From Lagopus muta (lineage: Eukaryota > Chordata > Aves > Galliformes > Phasianidae): 64,000 nucleotides of DNA. The translations under genes and the position numbers were made by a program. Positions 22,546-34,749 of this stretch are shown one piece after another; the stretch's first letter is position 1; each line of letters starts with the position of its first letter. The notes under the pieces were generated by a model. The model made no database searches. It had not been told where the DNA came from and saw only the letters and a list, made by a program, of their open reading frames with translations. The stretch is from contig NC_064435.1 in NCBI RefSeq assembly GCF_023343835.1, positions 69,636,134 to 69,700,133 of the forward strand, given 5' to 3'.

Positions 22546-24890
22546 GTACAGCTGTGCCAGGGCTTCACCGCCCTCTGTTTATTGTCATTCTGCTACCACT
22601 CCTAGCAAATCAAAATGGCACTGGTTGCTTATTAACAAGAGCTAATCTCTCTTCCTGTGTGAATGCATGCACTGTAATAATATTCCTTGGTCTCTGCATG
22701 TGCAGGCAATAAAAATGAAATGCACTCTTCAGTGTCTAACTCTTTGCTAGGAAAATATCTCAATCGTGAATCCTATTTTAGATTTTTTAATTAATTCAAA
22801 CACATCTCAGCTAAGCCCTTTAATATGCCTCCAGTACACCCTCCCCTCTGATATAAATATCTTTAACATTATAAGAATAGTATTAAGACCAAATGAGGAA
22901 AGCACAGCGAGCATCAAAACTAATTACCTTAAATCCTGTTCTTTATATCAGTTATGCTCTTTTCACAGGACAAAATTCTTTGTTTCTACCACTGGAAACA
23001 TGCCAAAATGCTTAACATTCCTTTAAGGAGAGTGAAGTTATGCTACAAAATGTTAATTAAACTGACATGGATGTAGATTTTAAAAGTACAGAAGAACAGT
23101 TCACAAAAGGGATTGGTAGATACAGTGATTAGACCACCAAAAAAATAAAAAAATAGAAGTTTCCACCACACCATTCTCAATGTAGAATTTATCTGATACT
23201 GCTGAGAAATATGCATTTAAATAAAAATGCAATTTAGGAATGCAAAATTATTGACATTGTTTATTACCTGTATTGTGATTTTCCATGTGTATTTCTACTA
23301 CCACAAATCTAACGAGAAGGAGGTGGTTGTTCAGGGAAGCTGACTGTAACTGCAGTTTTGGTCAGCTCTTTGTATTTGTAGTTGAGATCTGTTCTTCCTG
23401 AAATTGCATAAAAAATAGTTAAAATGTGTCTATGGCCTGATGCATATAGAACAGGCTACCCAGAGAGGCTGTGAAATCTTTCTTTGAAGATATTCAACAT
23501 TCTCCTGGACATTTTCCTGTGCAACCCACTGTAGAGCACTGTGTGGTCAGCAGGGCTGGACTAGATGGTCCCCAGAGGTCCCTTCCAACCCCTACCACTC
23601 TGTGATTCTGTGCTATCAGGTAATGACTTGATCTCCACCAAAGAAATTAGTTGCATTGCCATCTCTCTTCGACTTTTCTTTCCAAGCTTTATGAGCTGTG
23701 AATTCTGTCATGACTTTACAATACTGTATGTCTTGCTTTTATTCAAACAATTGCTCTCTATACAATACTGTACAGTCTCACAGTTTGAGAAACTTCATCA
23801 CACTTTCATCAACACCACATATGATGTATTTACTGCCCAAATCTGGCATTTCCATTGTCTTGATTCACTCTCCCCAGCTACAGGAGTTAAGCTATCAAAT
23901 TGGCCCCCTCTAAAAACAAAACAATCAAACAATTTTGGTAAGACTCAGTTTAGGCTAACAGACTGATCAGTTTACTTTTAATTCTGAGACCACTGCATAA
24001 CATCTAGACCCGTGGAGAGCCTGAGGCTACACTACCAACACAGTATCAACACAGAAATGCTCTTAAACAGCCCTCATTTTGTCTCCCAGCAACCTCCTTC
24101 ATCCCTCCATTTATTTTTCCCGTTGCTGAGAAACACCTTTCTGAAAGCCCTTTTCCTGCTTCCTTCCCTGGAACAGTGTCAAAGTGGCACCTCCCCACCT
24201 CCTCACCAGTGAGTTCTTATCCCCACATGCTAAGAACATCAGAGACAAAACTGGGAAGAATGGTTTGCAGAAGAGCTGGTTGAAGCAGATGTTCCTCCTG
24301 CCTTTCATAGCGCTGGTGATGCTGGGTGGAAGAGGTTTGGGTTTGCAGGTTGCTGTTCTTTCAAAGCTGCTTCATCAAATAAATGTATCTGGGTTGCATA
24401 AGGTCTGTCCTCCCTCAGTTGTGTTCCAGTTTGCTGAGTCATTTTAATGTGATTTTGCACTATTTGGCCAAACAAGTTTATAGGACAGAGAATTGTAAGA
24501 CAAACTCAGCTACTGGAACTAATGCCGTTTAACATGGTTACAATTTGCTTCAGTAGCTCAGCATACCACTATTTATATTTGCATGAGAAGAAAGCTCACA
24601 GTGACGATGAGCAAGCACAAACGGAATGCCCTCAGGGCACAATCAAAAGCATGCTTCCTGCAACTTACTGGCTTATCAAGCTTTAATGATGTCCCAAGAC
24701 GATTTGATTTTGTTGCATACTGGAGATAAGCTAATCTTCCAGATAACAAACATTCAGCAACGCATAACGAAATACAAGGTGTCATGATGATGTAACACAA
24801 CCAGGGCTCCTTCTTTCAGAGTCCCGAGGAGGTGAAAATCCACTCTTTACCCAAATCCAGCATCCTACAGCGTCTTGCTGCATTCAGAGA
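22546..24890. other. Spacer upstream of CMBL unit 2
   Basis: No gene is recognised. It contains one CR1 fragment (23440-23615) and otherwise AT-rich unique-looking sequence. It would correspond to the former first intron of unit 2. Confidence 0.5.
23440..23615 (+). mobile_element. CR1 LINE 3' end fragment
   Basis: GAACAGGCTACCCAGAGAGG, then TGGACTAGATGGTCCCCAGA, GGTCCCTTCCAACCCC and CTCTGTGATTCTGTG form a plus-oriented CR1 3' end. Confidence 0.93.
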
Positions 24891-24899
24891 CAACACTCA

Positions 24900-25420
24900 G
24901 CAGCTCGGCTGAGCACTGATAAGCCGGGCTGCGTGTGAGAGGCAGCGCACTGTTACTGCAGTGTTTGACACGGGCCCCTCTGAGCGTCGGTTGCCTCAGC
25001 CTGAGCTTCCCTCCCCTAGGAGGGAAGCAAACCTCCTCTAGGCCTCATTGATGACGACCACGGAGAGGGGCCCCATCTTGTGGACGTTTCCTGGAGTACG
25101 CACGGCGGTAGCAGGCGCCGTGCTCGTAAAGCAGCGCTGTAAAGCCAGCTCCCGTAGCCATCACCGGGACTTAACCAGAGCTAGGGTGCCCCGCTCCGTG
25201 TACTAAAAGCACCTCCTTTCTCTTGGGCTACTCCTGCCTGTCCTGCAGGTGTGAGGAGCCCAGCCTAAATTTTTGAAGACCTGGAGAGAAGCTTCTGCGC
25301 TGCCTGCAAGCTCCATCCTTGTGCTCAGGGGAGGGGAGGATGAGGGCAGCCGGGAATGAACGGAGACGAGCGGAACGGGTCAGACTGAATCGGCTGCAGG
25401 GATCCGGGGCACTGGGGGGA
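24900..25420. promoter_or_regulatory. Orphan CpG-rich block
   Basis: Roughly 25-30 CpG dinucleotides by eye occur in about 500 bp, against near absence in the flanks; GC content is raised. No open frame here is convincing. It lies about 2.6 kb upstream of the unit 2 exon 2 remnant, close to the 2.4 kb between CMBL exon 1 and exon 2 in unit 1. It may therefore be the old promoter of unit 2, or a live promoter of an unannotated transcript. A CR1 abuts it at about 25440. Confidence 0.5.
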
Positions 25421-25439
25421 GAGGGGGTAAGTAAGCTGT

Positions 25440-25850
25440 GAGGGGTCTGGAGCACTGCTCTTATGGGGAGCAGCTGAGAGGACTGGGATTGTTCAGTCTG
25501 GAAAAGCAGGAGCTCAGAGAAGATCTTATCACATTCTACAACTGCCAGAAAGGAGCTTGTAGCAAGATGGGGTTGGCTTCTTTTCTCAAGTAACAGGGAT
25601 AGAATGACAGATAAAGGCCTTCAGTTGCACCAGAGGAGGTTCAGGTTGGTTGTTAGGAAAAATTATTCTCAGAAAGAGTGGTGAGGCATCGGAACAGGCT
25701 GCCTAGGAAGGCAGTGGAGTCATCGTCCTTGGAGGTGTTCAAAAAATGTGTAGATGTGGCACTGAGGGATATGGGTTAGTGGGCATGGTGGTTAATGGTT
25801 GGACTGGATGATCTTAGCGGTCTTTTCCAATGTTTCCTTCTCTCCTGCAG
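25440..25850 (+). mobile_element. CR1 LINE 3' region
   Basis: GGGTCTGGAGCACTGCTCTT, GCTGAGAGGACTGGGATTG, GAACAGGCTGCCTAGGAAGG, TTGGACTGGATGATCTTAG and TTTTCCAATG form a plus-oriented CR1 3' region of about 400 bp. Confidence 0.92.
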
Positions 25851-27128
25851 CTATTGAATGTTCTCCATTGCTTCCCATCTTTGCTTATCATCTCTTTGGC
25901 AATACCTCCATTGATACAGCTGCCGAAATTGCAAGATGGACACATTGACAGCAGACAGAAAAGCAAGCATACTTTGGTCAACTCAACCCAAGAGCTGAGC
26001 TTCATGCCACTTACAGCATCTCTGACTACACACTTTGCAGCAATATGTTCTAACAAATTCATCTTAAGGTATGCAGACAAATGGCACACAATATAGATAG
26101 GTCGAGAGCACAGCAATCTGTGAAACTGCCAGACCTTCTTGCTATCAGAGGGAAAGTAATATCCATGCAGATGGTGGCCTTGATTTATAGACCTTGTTAA
26201 GGTAATCATATGAGAAACTAGCAGATGTTGTAGAAAATAAAATAAGAAGAGATGAAGACTTTGAGGATCTCTGAATAAGCACAAACTACCCAGTTATTGC
26301 CAAGGCAGTTAAATTCAAAATACCCCAAAAAAAGGTCATCTGGTCAGCAAAACCAGAACCAGTGCAGTAAAAGTTAACAGGAATGTTTATTATTGTTTAT
26401 ATTTTTGTTTGTTTGTTTACCTGGTTTACCTGTTGGTCAGCCCTGTCCCTGATCATTGTATCTTGGAGCAGCACATTGAACTCACTGTTTCCACAGTGTT
26501 CATTCCTGACTTACTTTCACAGTTGGGAGGGGCTGTCTATGTTTTCCCTTGATGTCAATGAAGCAATACTGGAAATGCTTTTTTTAACAGAGCTAATGGA
26601 ATTCCTGGAGGTTGCCAAACAGCATCATTCCCTCCTAAGTCCTTAACACAGCCAACTGTTCATTTCATGAATGCGAATTTTGATCACTACAGCATCACTA
26701 TCTCTGAGACAAATGCATTATAGGCAATAAAAATATTCTTCATGCAAACTTAGGGTGGTTCTATTCTAATACCTGCAACTAAGAATCCTCATACCAAAAT
26801 AAAACCTGAAAATACTCAGGTAATGTCAGAATGAAAAGTCATACCCTTTAGGACACATGAATGGCAAAACAGTTTCATTACTGTTGATGTCATAATGTAG
26901 AACAATGAAACAAATACAAATCAAGATAAATTCAAACAGTGCTTTAATGCTTAATGGTCCTTCAGTCCAACTTTGAGTTCACAATCTTCTGTAAGCCTTG
27001 CAAAAAATAAATTAGTGTAAGTTAAACTGTTTCTGTTCCTTGTTTCTATCCATCTTCCTCTTGACCGTTTTCTTCTCTAAAATTCAATTGAACTCTGATT
27101 TTGAAGCCAGTGTTCCTTTATGTTTTTG
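25851..27128. other. Spacer downstream of CMBL-like unit 3
   Basis: I recognise no gene. The part just left of 27129 would be the 3' UTR of unit 3. An ATTAAA-type signal occurs on the minus strand near 26942. Confidence 0.4.
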
Positions 27129-27308
27129 TCAAATAAATGTCTTGATCCAATCAATCATATCCTTTCTAGCTTCTTCAATATAAGGCTTATCAGCAGGTTT
27201 CATATCTTCTGGCTTCAGTTGTGCAAACCCATGAACCTGTCCAGGATAAACTTTAATTTTATATGGAACTTTACAGTACTGTTTCAACTTCTCATCCAAT
27301 AAGGTAAT
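27129..27308 (-). CDS. CMBL-like unit 3, last coding exon
   Basis: This is 180 bp including TGA. It encodes [34 protein letters not shown] and ends [10 protein letters not shown]. The catalytic His is kept. The C-terminus differs from the WLNKYM of unit 1. Confidence 0.92.
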   Translation of the reverse strand: MTLLDEKLKQYCKVPYKIKVYPGQVHGFAQLKPEDMKPADKPYIEEARKDMIDWIKTFI

Positions 27309-30300
27309 CTGTAAAATAAAGCATTTTTCTGTTAGGCTGTGTTTTTTTAAGTTTGACAAACTCGCCATTAATCACATCTTTGCTCTTTCTCCATAATCAC
27401 AATTGAAGTGGATTCTGTTATTCAGTACGTGAGAAAATCCCTCTTTGGAATGTGAGACTGAAATGGTTTTCAAAAATATGGGTGTGCCTGAGTACCCCCA
27501 GCAGCTACTGCTAAGGTGGCTTGGTGAATCTTGTTGTAAATGAATAGGTGCACTTCTATTCAGAGGCATAACATGGCTTATAACCTGATTTTAAACTCTG
27601 ATCTTGAGAGAACATATTCCTCGAGAGAATACATTGCCTAAGTCTTAATAATTCACATCCTAAATATTTTCATAAACTTAGTAATAACACTTAAGAAAGC
27701 AGTTGCTTTTTCTCATTTTGCTGTACAACAAAAGCAATTGTCATCGGTCTACATCATTAGAAAGTTCTATCACTGAGCTGACACTATTTTTTTCCATTCA
27801 AAGATGGTCCAAATTGAGTCATCTAACTATCTCTTGTCCCATATATGACTGCAGTATCCAAGTTCTTGAGGTGTTTGGTTCATATAAGTAGGATCTTCCT
27901 GCCCATTTTCACACTCTGCTTGCATAGCCACTGAGAGACCAATAATAGATTTTTACTGCATTTCTCAACTCAAAGAGAAGCTCCGAATAACGTGAGCAAG
28001 ATATGGGGGAAGTAAGCTGAAATATAAGCAAAACAATCCAGCCTATGTGATTTTTCATATCTGAAAATGATTTCTGACAGGCTAGGAATTCTCTCTAGGA
28101 TAGAAGAAAAATGGAAAAATAAAAATCATTTCTAATACAACCTACCTGGTCATAAGAAATAGTGTGGTCTTTCTCTCCAAATATAAAAAACGTGGGATTT
28201 AGTAAATTGTATCTTTCTTCAGAGTCCCTTATTATTCCTATTTGAGGAAAAGGATGTTAGTGAGGTTATCATTCCTGCAAGATGAATGAAAAATTCTGTG
28301 ACAAAATTTCTATTTAGCTTTATTTGTTAGATACTTTTTTTACTTGAGGAGAGTTTCTATTCTGATGGATGAAAAGAGCATTTGGGAAGTAGTACATTCT
28401 CCCCAAGCACTGAAAAAATATTAGAAAATGTACATGCACAGGAAACACTTTTTTTTTCCAATTTACAGTATTCTTATAATGTTGATAGCAATATAGCACA
28501 TGGCTGAAACAGCCATAATTAAAATTTTCAACTCACCTTTAAGTTGAGTACTTACAGAAAACACTACAAAGCAGTAACTAGACTTACAAACTACATATAA
28601 TGATGTGAGTTCGTGTAAGTTTTCATTTCTACACTACCATAGAGGGACACCCCAGCGGATAATTGAGGATTTTTCAGCATCAAGTGATGTACTGCCATTC
28701 CACCCCAGGAAAACCCAACGATACCAATCTTCTTTGCATCGCATTGTTCCTTTAGATACTTCAAGACAACATCAGCTTCCCTAAGACATATAAACAAAAG
28801 AGAACTAAGGGATCTATAGCATAATCAATATTTGACTGCTTAAGAAGTAAATTGAAAGAGATACATGAAATTTTCTGCACCTGCACCTCCAATCACTTAA
28901 AACAGAGAGTACATTAAAAAGCAATGGCTTCTATTCTTGGATGGGAGTTAACATTTCTGGTCCTAGTTTAGGGAAGTAGCCGTACACAGTTGTAGTGCTT
29001 AAATACTTACCTGAATTGTGACCTGCTCCTTTGCTTTCAAAAGAAGCATTTTTTCACTGAATCACTTTGTTTAGGACAGGACAACTAAAGACAAGACATA
29101 TCTGCAAGCAGAACAACATCTTGCATTATGGAATGTGGGAATAGATGAGCTTGAATGTGTTACCTCTACTGAGTCTACCTATTTAGATAAGAAATTATCT
29201 CGAGTGTGTCATTCCTGTTGCATGAGTTAATAATATCCAACCAAGCCACATACAAAATTACTATATTAAATAATAATTACTCAACATTAATATATCACCA
29301 GCTACAATGTTTTCAAAAATGAGTACTGCATGAGGTATAATGAATTAAATACAAAAAAATGTATAGATCAGAGCAGGTCACTTTTTAAATTAATTTTTTA
29401 AATTAATTTTTTATTACTAACTTCATGGGGGTAATGTTTTTATCTTTTTCATTATCTACAAAATTTTAAGTGAATTTTAAATGCAGACTGCATACACTAA
29501 TAACCGTATTTTCAAGTATTAGGTATATTAGTATGTCTATCACAAATGTGCATAGTCTGACAAAAAAGCAGTATGAAAGTGCCATGATCAGCAGATCATG
29601 TTCAAGGCTATATGAGCAGCATGTTATGAATGAATGAGTTCTTTCAGCTCTGGTTTATTTGAGATAGTATAATGTAAGTCATGAGTATGTGGGATTCCTG
29701 GTGCTCTGAGAGATCTTAAAGGGCAGCTACAAGTCAACGCCTAGTAGACAACACAGCTATGTTCTTCAGGTGTTCAATGGTTAAGACAGTTGTCTGGAGT
29801 AGGAATTCTTATAGGTATTAGTCGTTTCTCTTTTCCAAAATTTCAGTCACAACTCTGCAACTGTACAGTCAAAAGCTTTGCTGAGAGATGTTGGTTGGGC
29901 CACGAGTGCTGCAGGGGCCAAATAAACACTTTGTGGCTTACAAGATGATAGCTGAGTAATAGGCTGTCACTGTATGTTGTTCTCTGAAGTTTCAGGTTGT
30001 GGTAACAGATACTGAAGAAGCAGTAATGCCTGCCTTAATTTAAGGAAGCTTTTTTTTTATACTGGCTTTGCTAGGATCTACAGATAGTGGCCACTCCACA
30101 TATTGAGAAAAACAGCATAGTTGATCAGACGAGTATTTGGGCAAATTCTGCACATTCTGACCTAGTACTGCTCAGGAGATTATCAGCTATCTATCATTTA
30201 CAAGGGAGAAAGAAAGATGGGCAAGTGACAACTGGTAGATAGCACGTGTACTTGTGGAAGAGTTTTCCTCCGTATCCTAAGGACCTGGAAGCAGTATCCA

Positions 30301-31540
30301 TACTAATAAGTGAGAGTTCTAGGTGTTTCATAGCCTGTGAGACACCAGTTATGGGTCTGTGCAGCCAGTGTGACATAGTTAGAAAAGGGTCTGTGAGGAG
30401 GGGACAATAAGCAGCATGATAGATGGAGCAGATGACCATTTCCAAATCCCAGGGTAGTGCTTGGGACCACAGAAGAACCACGCAGAATAAAATAATTGTG
30501 TGCATGCAGCCAGCTTGCCCTGCTGTGAGGGTCACTTTAAACATTTCAGATACGTACAGTTTCCCCTTGTTTGCAAAATGCTTTTTAAAATGCAAGCACA
30601 GTTATGCATCCTACCTGTCTACTTTCATAGGGTCATGTTCTTTCATCCAGTCAGCAAAGTCATGCCAGTGATTTGTAGTTTTCCAGGGGTCCTTCCCCTT
30701 GAAGAAGTCTGGGCAGATGGTTCTGTGTAAGACATGGAAACAAATCAACTTTTATGTCCAGGTGGGGAGAATCTGTGGATATCTAAATGACTTCTAATGT
30801 CTTTTCTACTCCAGGGTGTACACCTACACAGTTATCATCTGAATCATATTCTACTTATCCTGTTCTGGCAATCAGCAAAGCTAAAATTATATGTCTTGCT
30901 ATGGAAAAAAAAAACCACATGCAAATAAACTCTCCTACTTTCCTTAGACACAGTAGAAAAGTAAAGGAATAAAGCAACCCTCCTGATTCCAAATGAATGG
31001 TTATTTACCTCTTTGCTAGTAAAATTTAAAGCAACCCCTTGCTGCTGTATGAACTCTGAAAGGCTTGGTTTGAAAAGCTTACACAATTTAAAGTTCATAC
31101 TAATGTTTGGAGTTTTTTTTTAATCTTTTAATTATCCACATTGCCACATGAGCACAAACACTGCCACTTCATCACCTTCCTTGCAGCTTTTTGCTCAGAT
31201 AGCCATTCTTGACTGATCAGTTTTAGTACCTTTGGTGGCCACGAAGTGCTATAGGTGTGTGGAAAACATACACAGTGCTCTGGTGACCTATCAGTGCATT
31301 GATTAAGAGGAGAATAGGAATGATAAGTGCTTACATGTATCCATCACCTGCAATTAAATCAACTATATATCTATTGTCTGGGAACATCCATCCAAATATA
31401 TCATGAATCACAATCACAGCTTTGTTTGTGAAATAAGATGGTCTGCAAATGTATGCCTTGATATGCTCAATTTGCACTTCATGTCCAAGACATCCATATC
31501 CAGATCTTTCCCCAGTATTGTACAGGAAAGGATCAGCCAT
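27129..31540 (-). CDS. CMBL-like paralog with Ser in place of the nucleophile Cys (unit 3)
   Basis: This is an intact-looking tandem paralog of CMBL (dienelactone hydrolase fold, probably cytosolic: no signal peptide or membrane segment). Exons on minus are 31540-31335, 30722-30615, 28780-28638, 28237-28146 and 27308-27129. They total 729 bp, or 242 residues plus TGA. The last four exon lengths (108, 143, 92, 180) equal those of unit 1; the first is 9 bp shorter. All splice sites are GT-AG with good consensus and phases match. The elbow is G-F-S-W-G-G (Ser129, equivalent to Cys132). Asp (GEKDH, 176) and His (GQVHGF, 209) remain. The N-terminus ([14 protein letters not shown]) diverges from CMBL. 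An open frame after this much divergence suggests a functional protein. Whether it is a hydrolase with a Ser nucleophile or a non-catalytic homologue cannot be decided here. Confidence 0.9.
28146..28237 (-). CDS. CMBL-like unit 3, fourth coding exon
   Basis: This exon is 92 bp. It encodes [20 protein letters not shown] then [10 protein letters not shown], retaining the acidic triad residue. The acceptor is CTCAAATAG and the donor is CAG|GTAGGT. Confidence 0.9.
28638..28780 (-). CDS. CMBL-like unit 3, nucleophile exon (G-F-S-W-G-G)
   Basis: This exon is 143 bp. It encodes [19 protein letters not shown], then [18 protein letters not shown] and on to SLYG. Ser at the elbow is coded TCC. The acceptor is ATGTCTTAG and the donor is ATG|GTAGTG. 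Confidence 0.92.
28781..30614 (-). other. Intron between unit 3 coding exons 2 and 3
   Basis: This is the longest intron of the paralog, AT-rich, with no recognisable gene. A 17-bp-period duplication of TTTTTAAATTAAT lies at about 29380-29415. A 133-residue open frame starting near 30595 (minus) overlaps the exon neighbourhood and looks fortuitous. Confidence 0.5.
30615..30722 (-). CDS. CMBL-like unit 3, second coding exon
   Basis: This exon is 108 bp. It encodes [19 protein letters not shown] and onward to ...PMKVD. The acceptor is TTACACAG and the donor is CAG|GTAGGA. It is well diverged from unit 1 but colinear with it. Confidence 0.9.
31335..31540 (-). CDS. CMBL-like unit 3, first coding exon
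   Basis: This exon is 206 bp. The ATG follows directly after the acceptor GGTTTCCAG, as in unit 1. It encodes [17 protein letters not shown] and [20 protein letters not shown] and ends ACAT before GTAAGC. Confidence 0.9.
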
Positions 31541-34500
31541 CTGGAAACCTGGGAGAAAAAAAAAAAGAAAAAGTGTGAGAAAGTCAAATTTGTTAGTACA
31601 AGATTAGGACAAACAAGGGCAAGTGCAGTCAGCAGAAAGGAGTTCAATAGCTTTGATAAATAACATTGACATCCTTGTCTGAAAGGAGAAAGTAGTAAAA
31701 TGCAAAAGCCATGCACCAATTCAGAATGGATCTTAGTCTATTATATGTTATTAAACTGAGAATGAAGAGAGACAAAAAGTTGCAGTGTGACTACTCTCAT
31801 ATAGGTCTTGTATCATTTTTGTTTGGCTCCCATGACAGCACTGAGCACTGAAACTGAGCAGTGACAACTTCAGATGCCCCTGTCCTCAGACATGTGGAAC
31901 TGTGACCAGTTACAGCACTCACACGTGTCTTCACCCAGACTCATAGGCTGGTTTCTCTGAATTGTGTGAGGGGTAAGGACCACAGCACTCAGCTGCTACA
32001 GGAAGGCATAGCATTCAGAGCTTCTCGCAGTGCTGGCACCTGCCAGCTAACGTGTGTTTTCAGTAGCAGCTATGGATTGTCACAGTAACTCTGGCATCCC
32101 GTGTACCAGGAGCGGTTGGCAACAGGCTGCAGTACTGATTTCTAGATTAGATTGAAGGGCATTGGCTTCATATGCCTTGAAAGGGAATTCAATAAAGCAA
32201 GCAAATGCCGGAAGCTATTCTGACTCTGTGTCTGGAGCATGGGATGGACTCTGCACAAAGTAGAATGTTAATCTTGTAATTAAAAGTAGAATTATAATCC
32301 ATCTATACAAGGAACCCAATTAGGTTTGCAGGGGCAGAGTCAATAGTAAAATTTCCTAACCACACGCTGACTTTAAAACTGCCCTTGGGAATTCGTACAC
32401 ACACCTACATATACATCATGTCTGTCTCAGTTTCATCATTTCTACATCAGTCTATTATTTCCATTTGAACTGTAACGTACTCTTCAAAAAAGTGTCCAGT
32501 TATAGAAAAACAGCAAGTTATGTTAAAAATGCGTACCTTCTTCAGCTCTCCATTAACCGCAGCAGCAGAAAGCTAGGTATTGCTGAATAACAAGAAATTT
32601 TGGGTAGGTAGTAGAGACACATTGGGAACTATGGTGCATCCAGACTGAAGGACAGAGTTGAGCTGCAGTTTCACAGATGTCTTGTACCCATACTGTACTT
32701 TCTTACTTGCATGATTACCATAGGCCAAATAACATTCAGTTTTTTGTACACATTTAATCTGCTGTGTACTTAGAATAATTAACCTTCCTGAAGTATGATC
32801 TAGAAACATGCTCTTCCATTGATCATCTTCTGAGGATGCTGTCATTGGGTCAGGCAGGGCCAGCACTGAGTTTGTCTAAATATACTTTATTACAATAATG
32901 AGTACTGGTTGTTTGAGTGTGATGTAATGATATCTGAACTGGGTGGATGCGGTTTTATTTCGAGAATTGAGATGCTTCAGAAATAGAGATGAGGTAGATG
33001 ATCATACACAGTGAGATAATTCATTGTGCTGATAACTGAGAGCTGATTACGTTTGCTAATTGTTCTCCCATCTTTTTCAACATCCAAACATCAAGGTTGG
33101 TGCTAAAAAGTATGAATTAGTCCAGTCTTCACGGCTAAAACCTCCACTGCTTTGTCACCAAACCTTCACGGCTTTGTAACATGCATGAGAGTATCTCCTA
33201 GCTTTCATCCGCCATAACAAGCCTCAAATGCTTGAATGAGTTTTGCTTATGCAAAGTACTTCCTACCTGTTTTTCTTTTAACCCAATATGATTGAGGGTG
33301 CTGAAGTGCTAGAGATTGCTTGAAGAATTCACAGGCATTCCCTAAGACAGCTTACACCAGCAGTTCCTGAGACAGCTGCTCAGTCTTACACCCTTAGCAA
33401 CTTCTGTTCAGAAGGGCACAGCACATAGTGTCCCCTTCAAGGAAACATTTAGGAAGCATTACGCTTTGCAACAGCTGTGAAAGAGCCTACTGCCTGTCTT
33501 TTGATTGCTACCCAGAAATTATTTCTTTGGCCTATCTTAATTAATTCCTAGCCAGCTGGTTCTTTTCCAATTACCTGTCTGCGAAGAACTTATATAACTT
33601 AAATACTTAACTTAAATAGTCAGCCACACCTGAGCTGCTTAGAAGTCTTTGATGGGATCCTGTTCAGTCAGAAGATTTATTTGTTCCTGCCCGCTTTGTT
33701 TCACGCAACGCTGTGCACTGAAGCAACGACCTAGGATATTTCCTACCTGTCCTGTCTCACCTCATTCTCTCTTCCCACCAATTTCATCCATTACACTTTT
33801 CCCCTTCCTGCTTTCCCAGTGGCCCAGTTCCAAACGAGGAGAAATATTTAGTATTATCACAAGGTGAAGGTGGTGTCCCTTGAATAGTAGACAGACCCAA
33901 ACTACTTCACTTGTAGGGAGCAGCAAATAACAGGTGTAAAACCTACCTAGTCTAAACTTTCAATGAAAAAAAAAAATCATACTCCAGAAGTGGGGCTAAG
34001 AATCTTTCAAAAACAATCAGGTAGTCCTGAAAAGGTGTTCCTGAGGATAGTCCCCACCTTTTAGAAACTGAGTATGAGCACGTGATCTCAAAGTGCTTTG
34101 CTTTTTGCCAAGAACTGATGATGCTAAGATTTCCTGGATCCAGTGATAACAGTTTTAACTCCAGCATTAACTTATTTCAATGCTAAATGCTCCAGTGTAC
34201 CAAACAAGGGAAAGAACAGAAATTAAGAATCATGAAGGCAAAATTAATTATCATGGTCCTCTGACATGATCTTGCTACTGCTGGACATAAACTGGAGACC
34301 AGTAATTCCTATAGAAAGACCCCAGACTGTGGCTGATGTAGGATATCTTCAACAGAGTCAGTCTAGAGTCAAAAGCTTCCAGTGAATGTATTACCTCCCC
34401 TTGTGCCAATGCACGATGATGTTTAGAGGAAAAAATATGTTTGGGGTGTCCTTAGAAATACTGCTGTGCTGCAGCAGCAGGCACTCAAAATCTACTTTCC

Positions 34501-34749
34501 CAAAGCTAAAACCCTCTATCTTCACCTTGTCTGCTCCTTAATACTTATTTTTGTGAATTTTTTTACTGAAGCCAGAAGTCCTTCTATAAATGTTTTTTGC
34601 TGAATATTTTATGCATTTTCAAAGCTGCTTAGCATCTTTGGTTCTTATTGCTCAGCAGCTTCAGATTTCTCCCATTCAATGCAGTTAAAAATAGTTAGCC
34701 TTTCTCTGCTGCCAGCTCAGTCTTTGTGGACCAGTTTGCTATCACTTAC
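31541..34749 (-). other. Upstream region or first intron of CMBL-like unit 3
   Basis: No gene or clear transposon is recognised. If the candidate donor at 34750 is used, this is the first intron of the paralog (3.2 kb, against 2.4 kb in unit 1). Confidence 0.35.

Noticed and set aside
30194-30595. 133-residue minus-strand open frame near paralog exon 2
   Set aside because: It lies within the intron of the CMBL-like gene, just past the exon donor, and has no homology I recognise.
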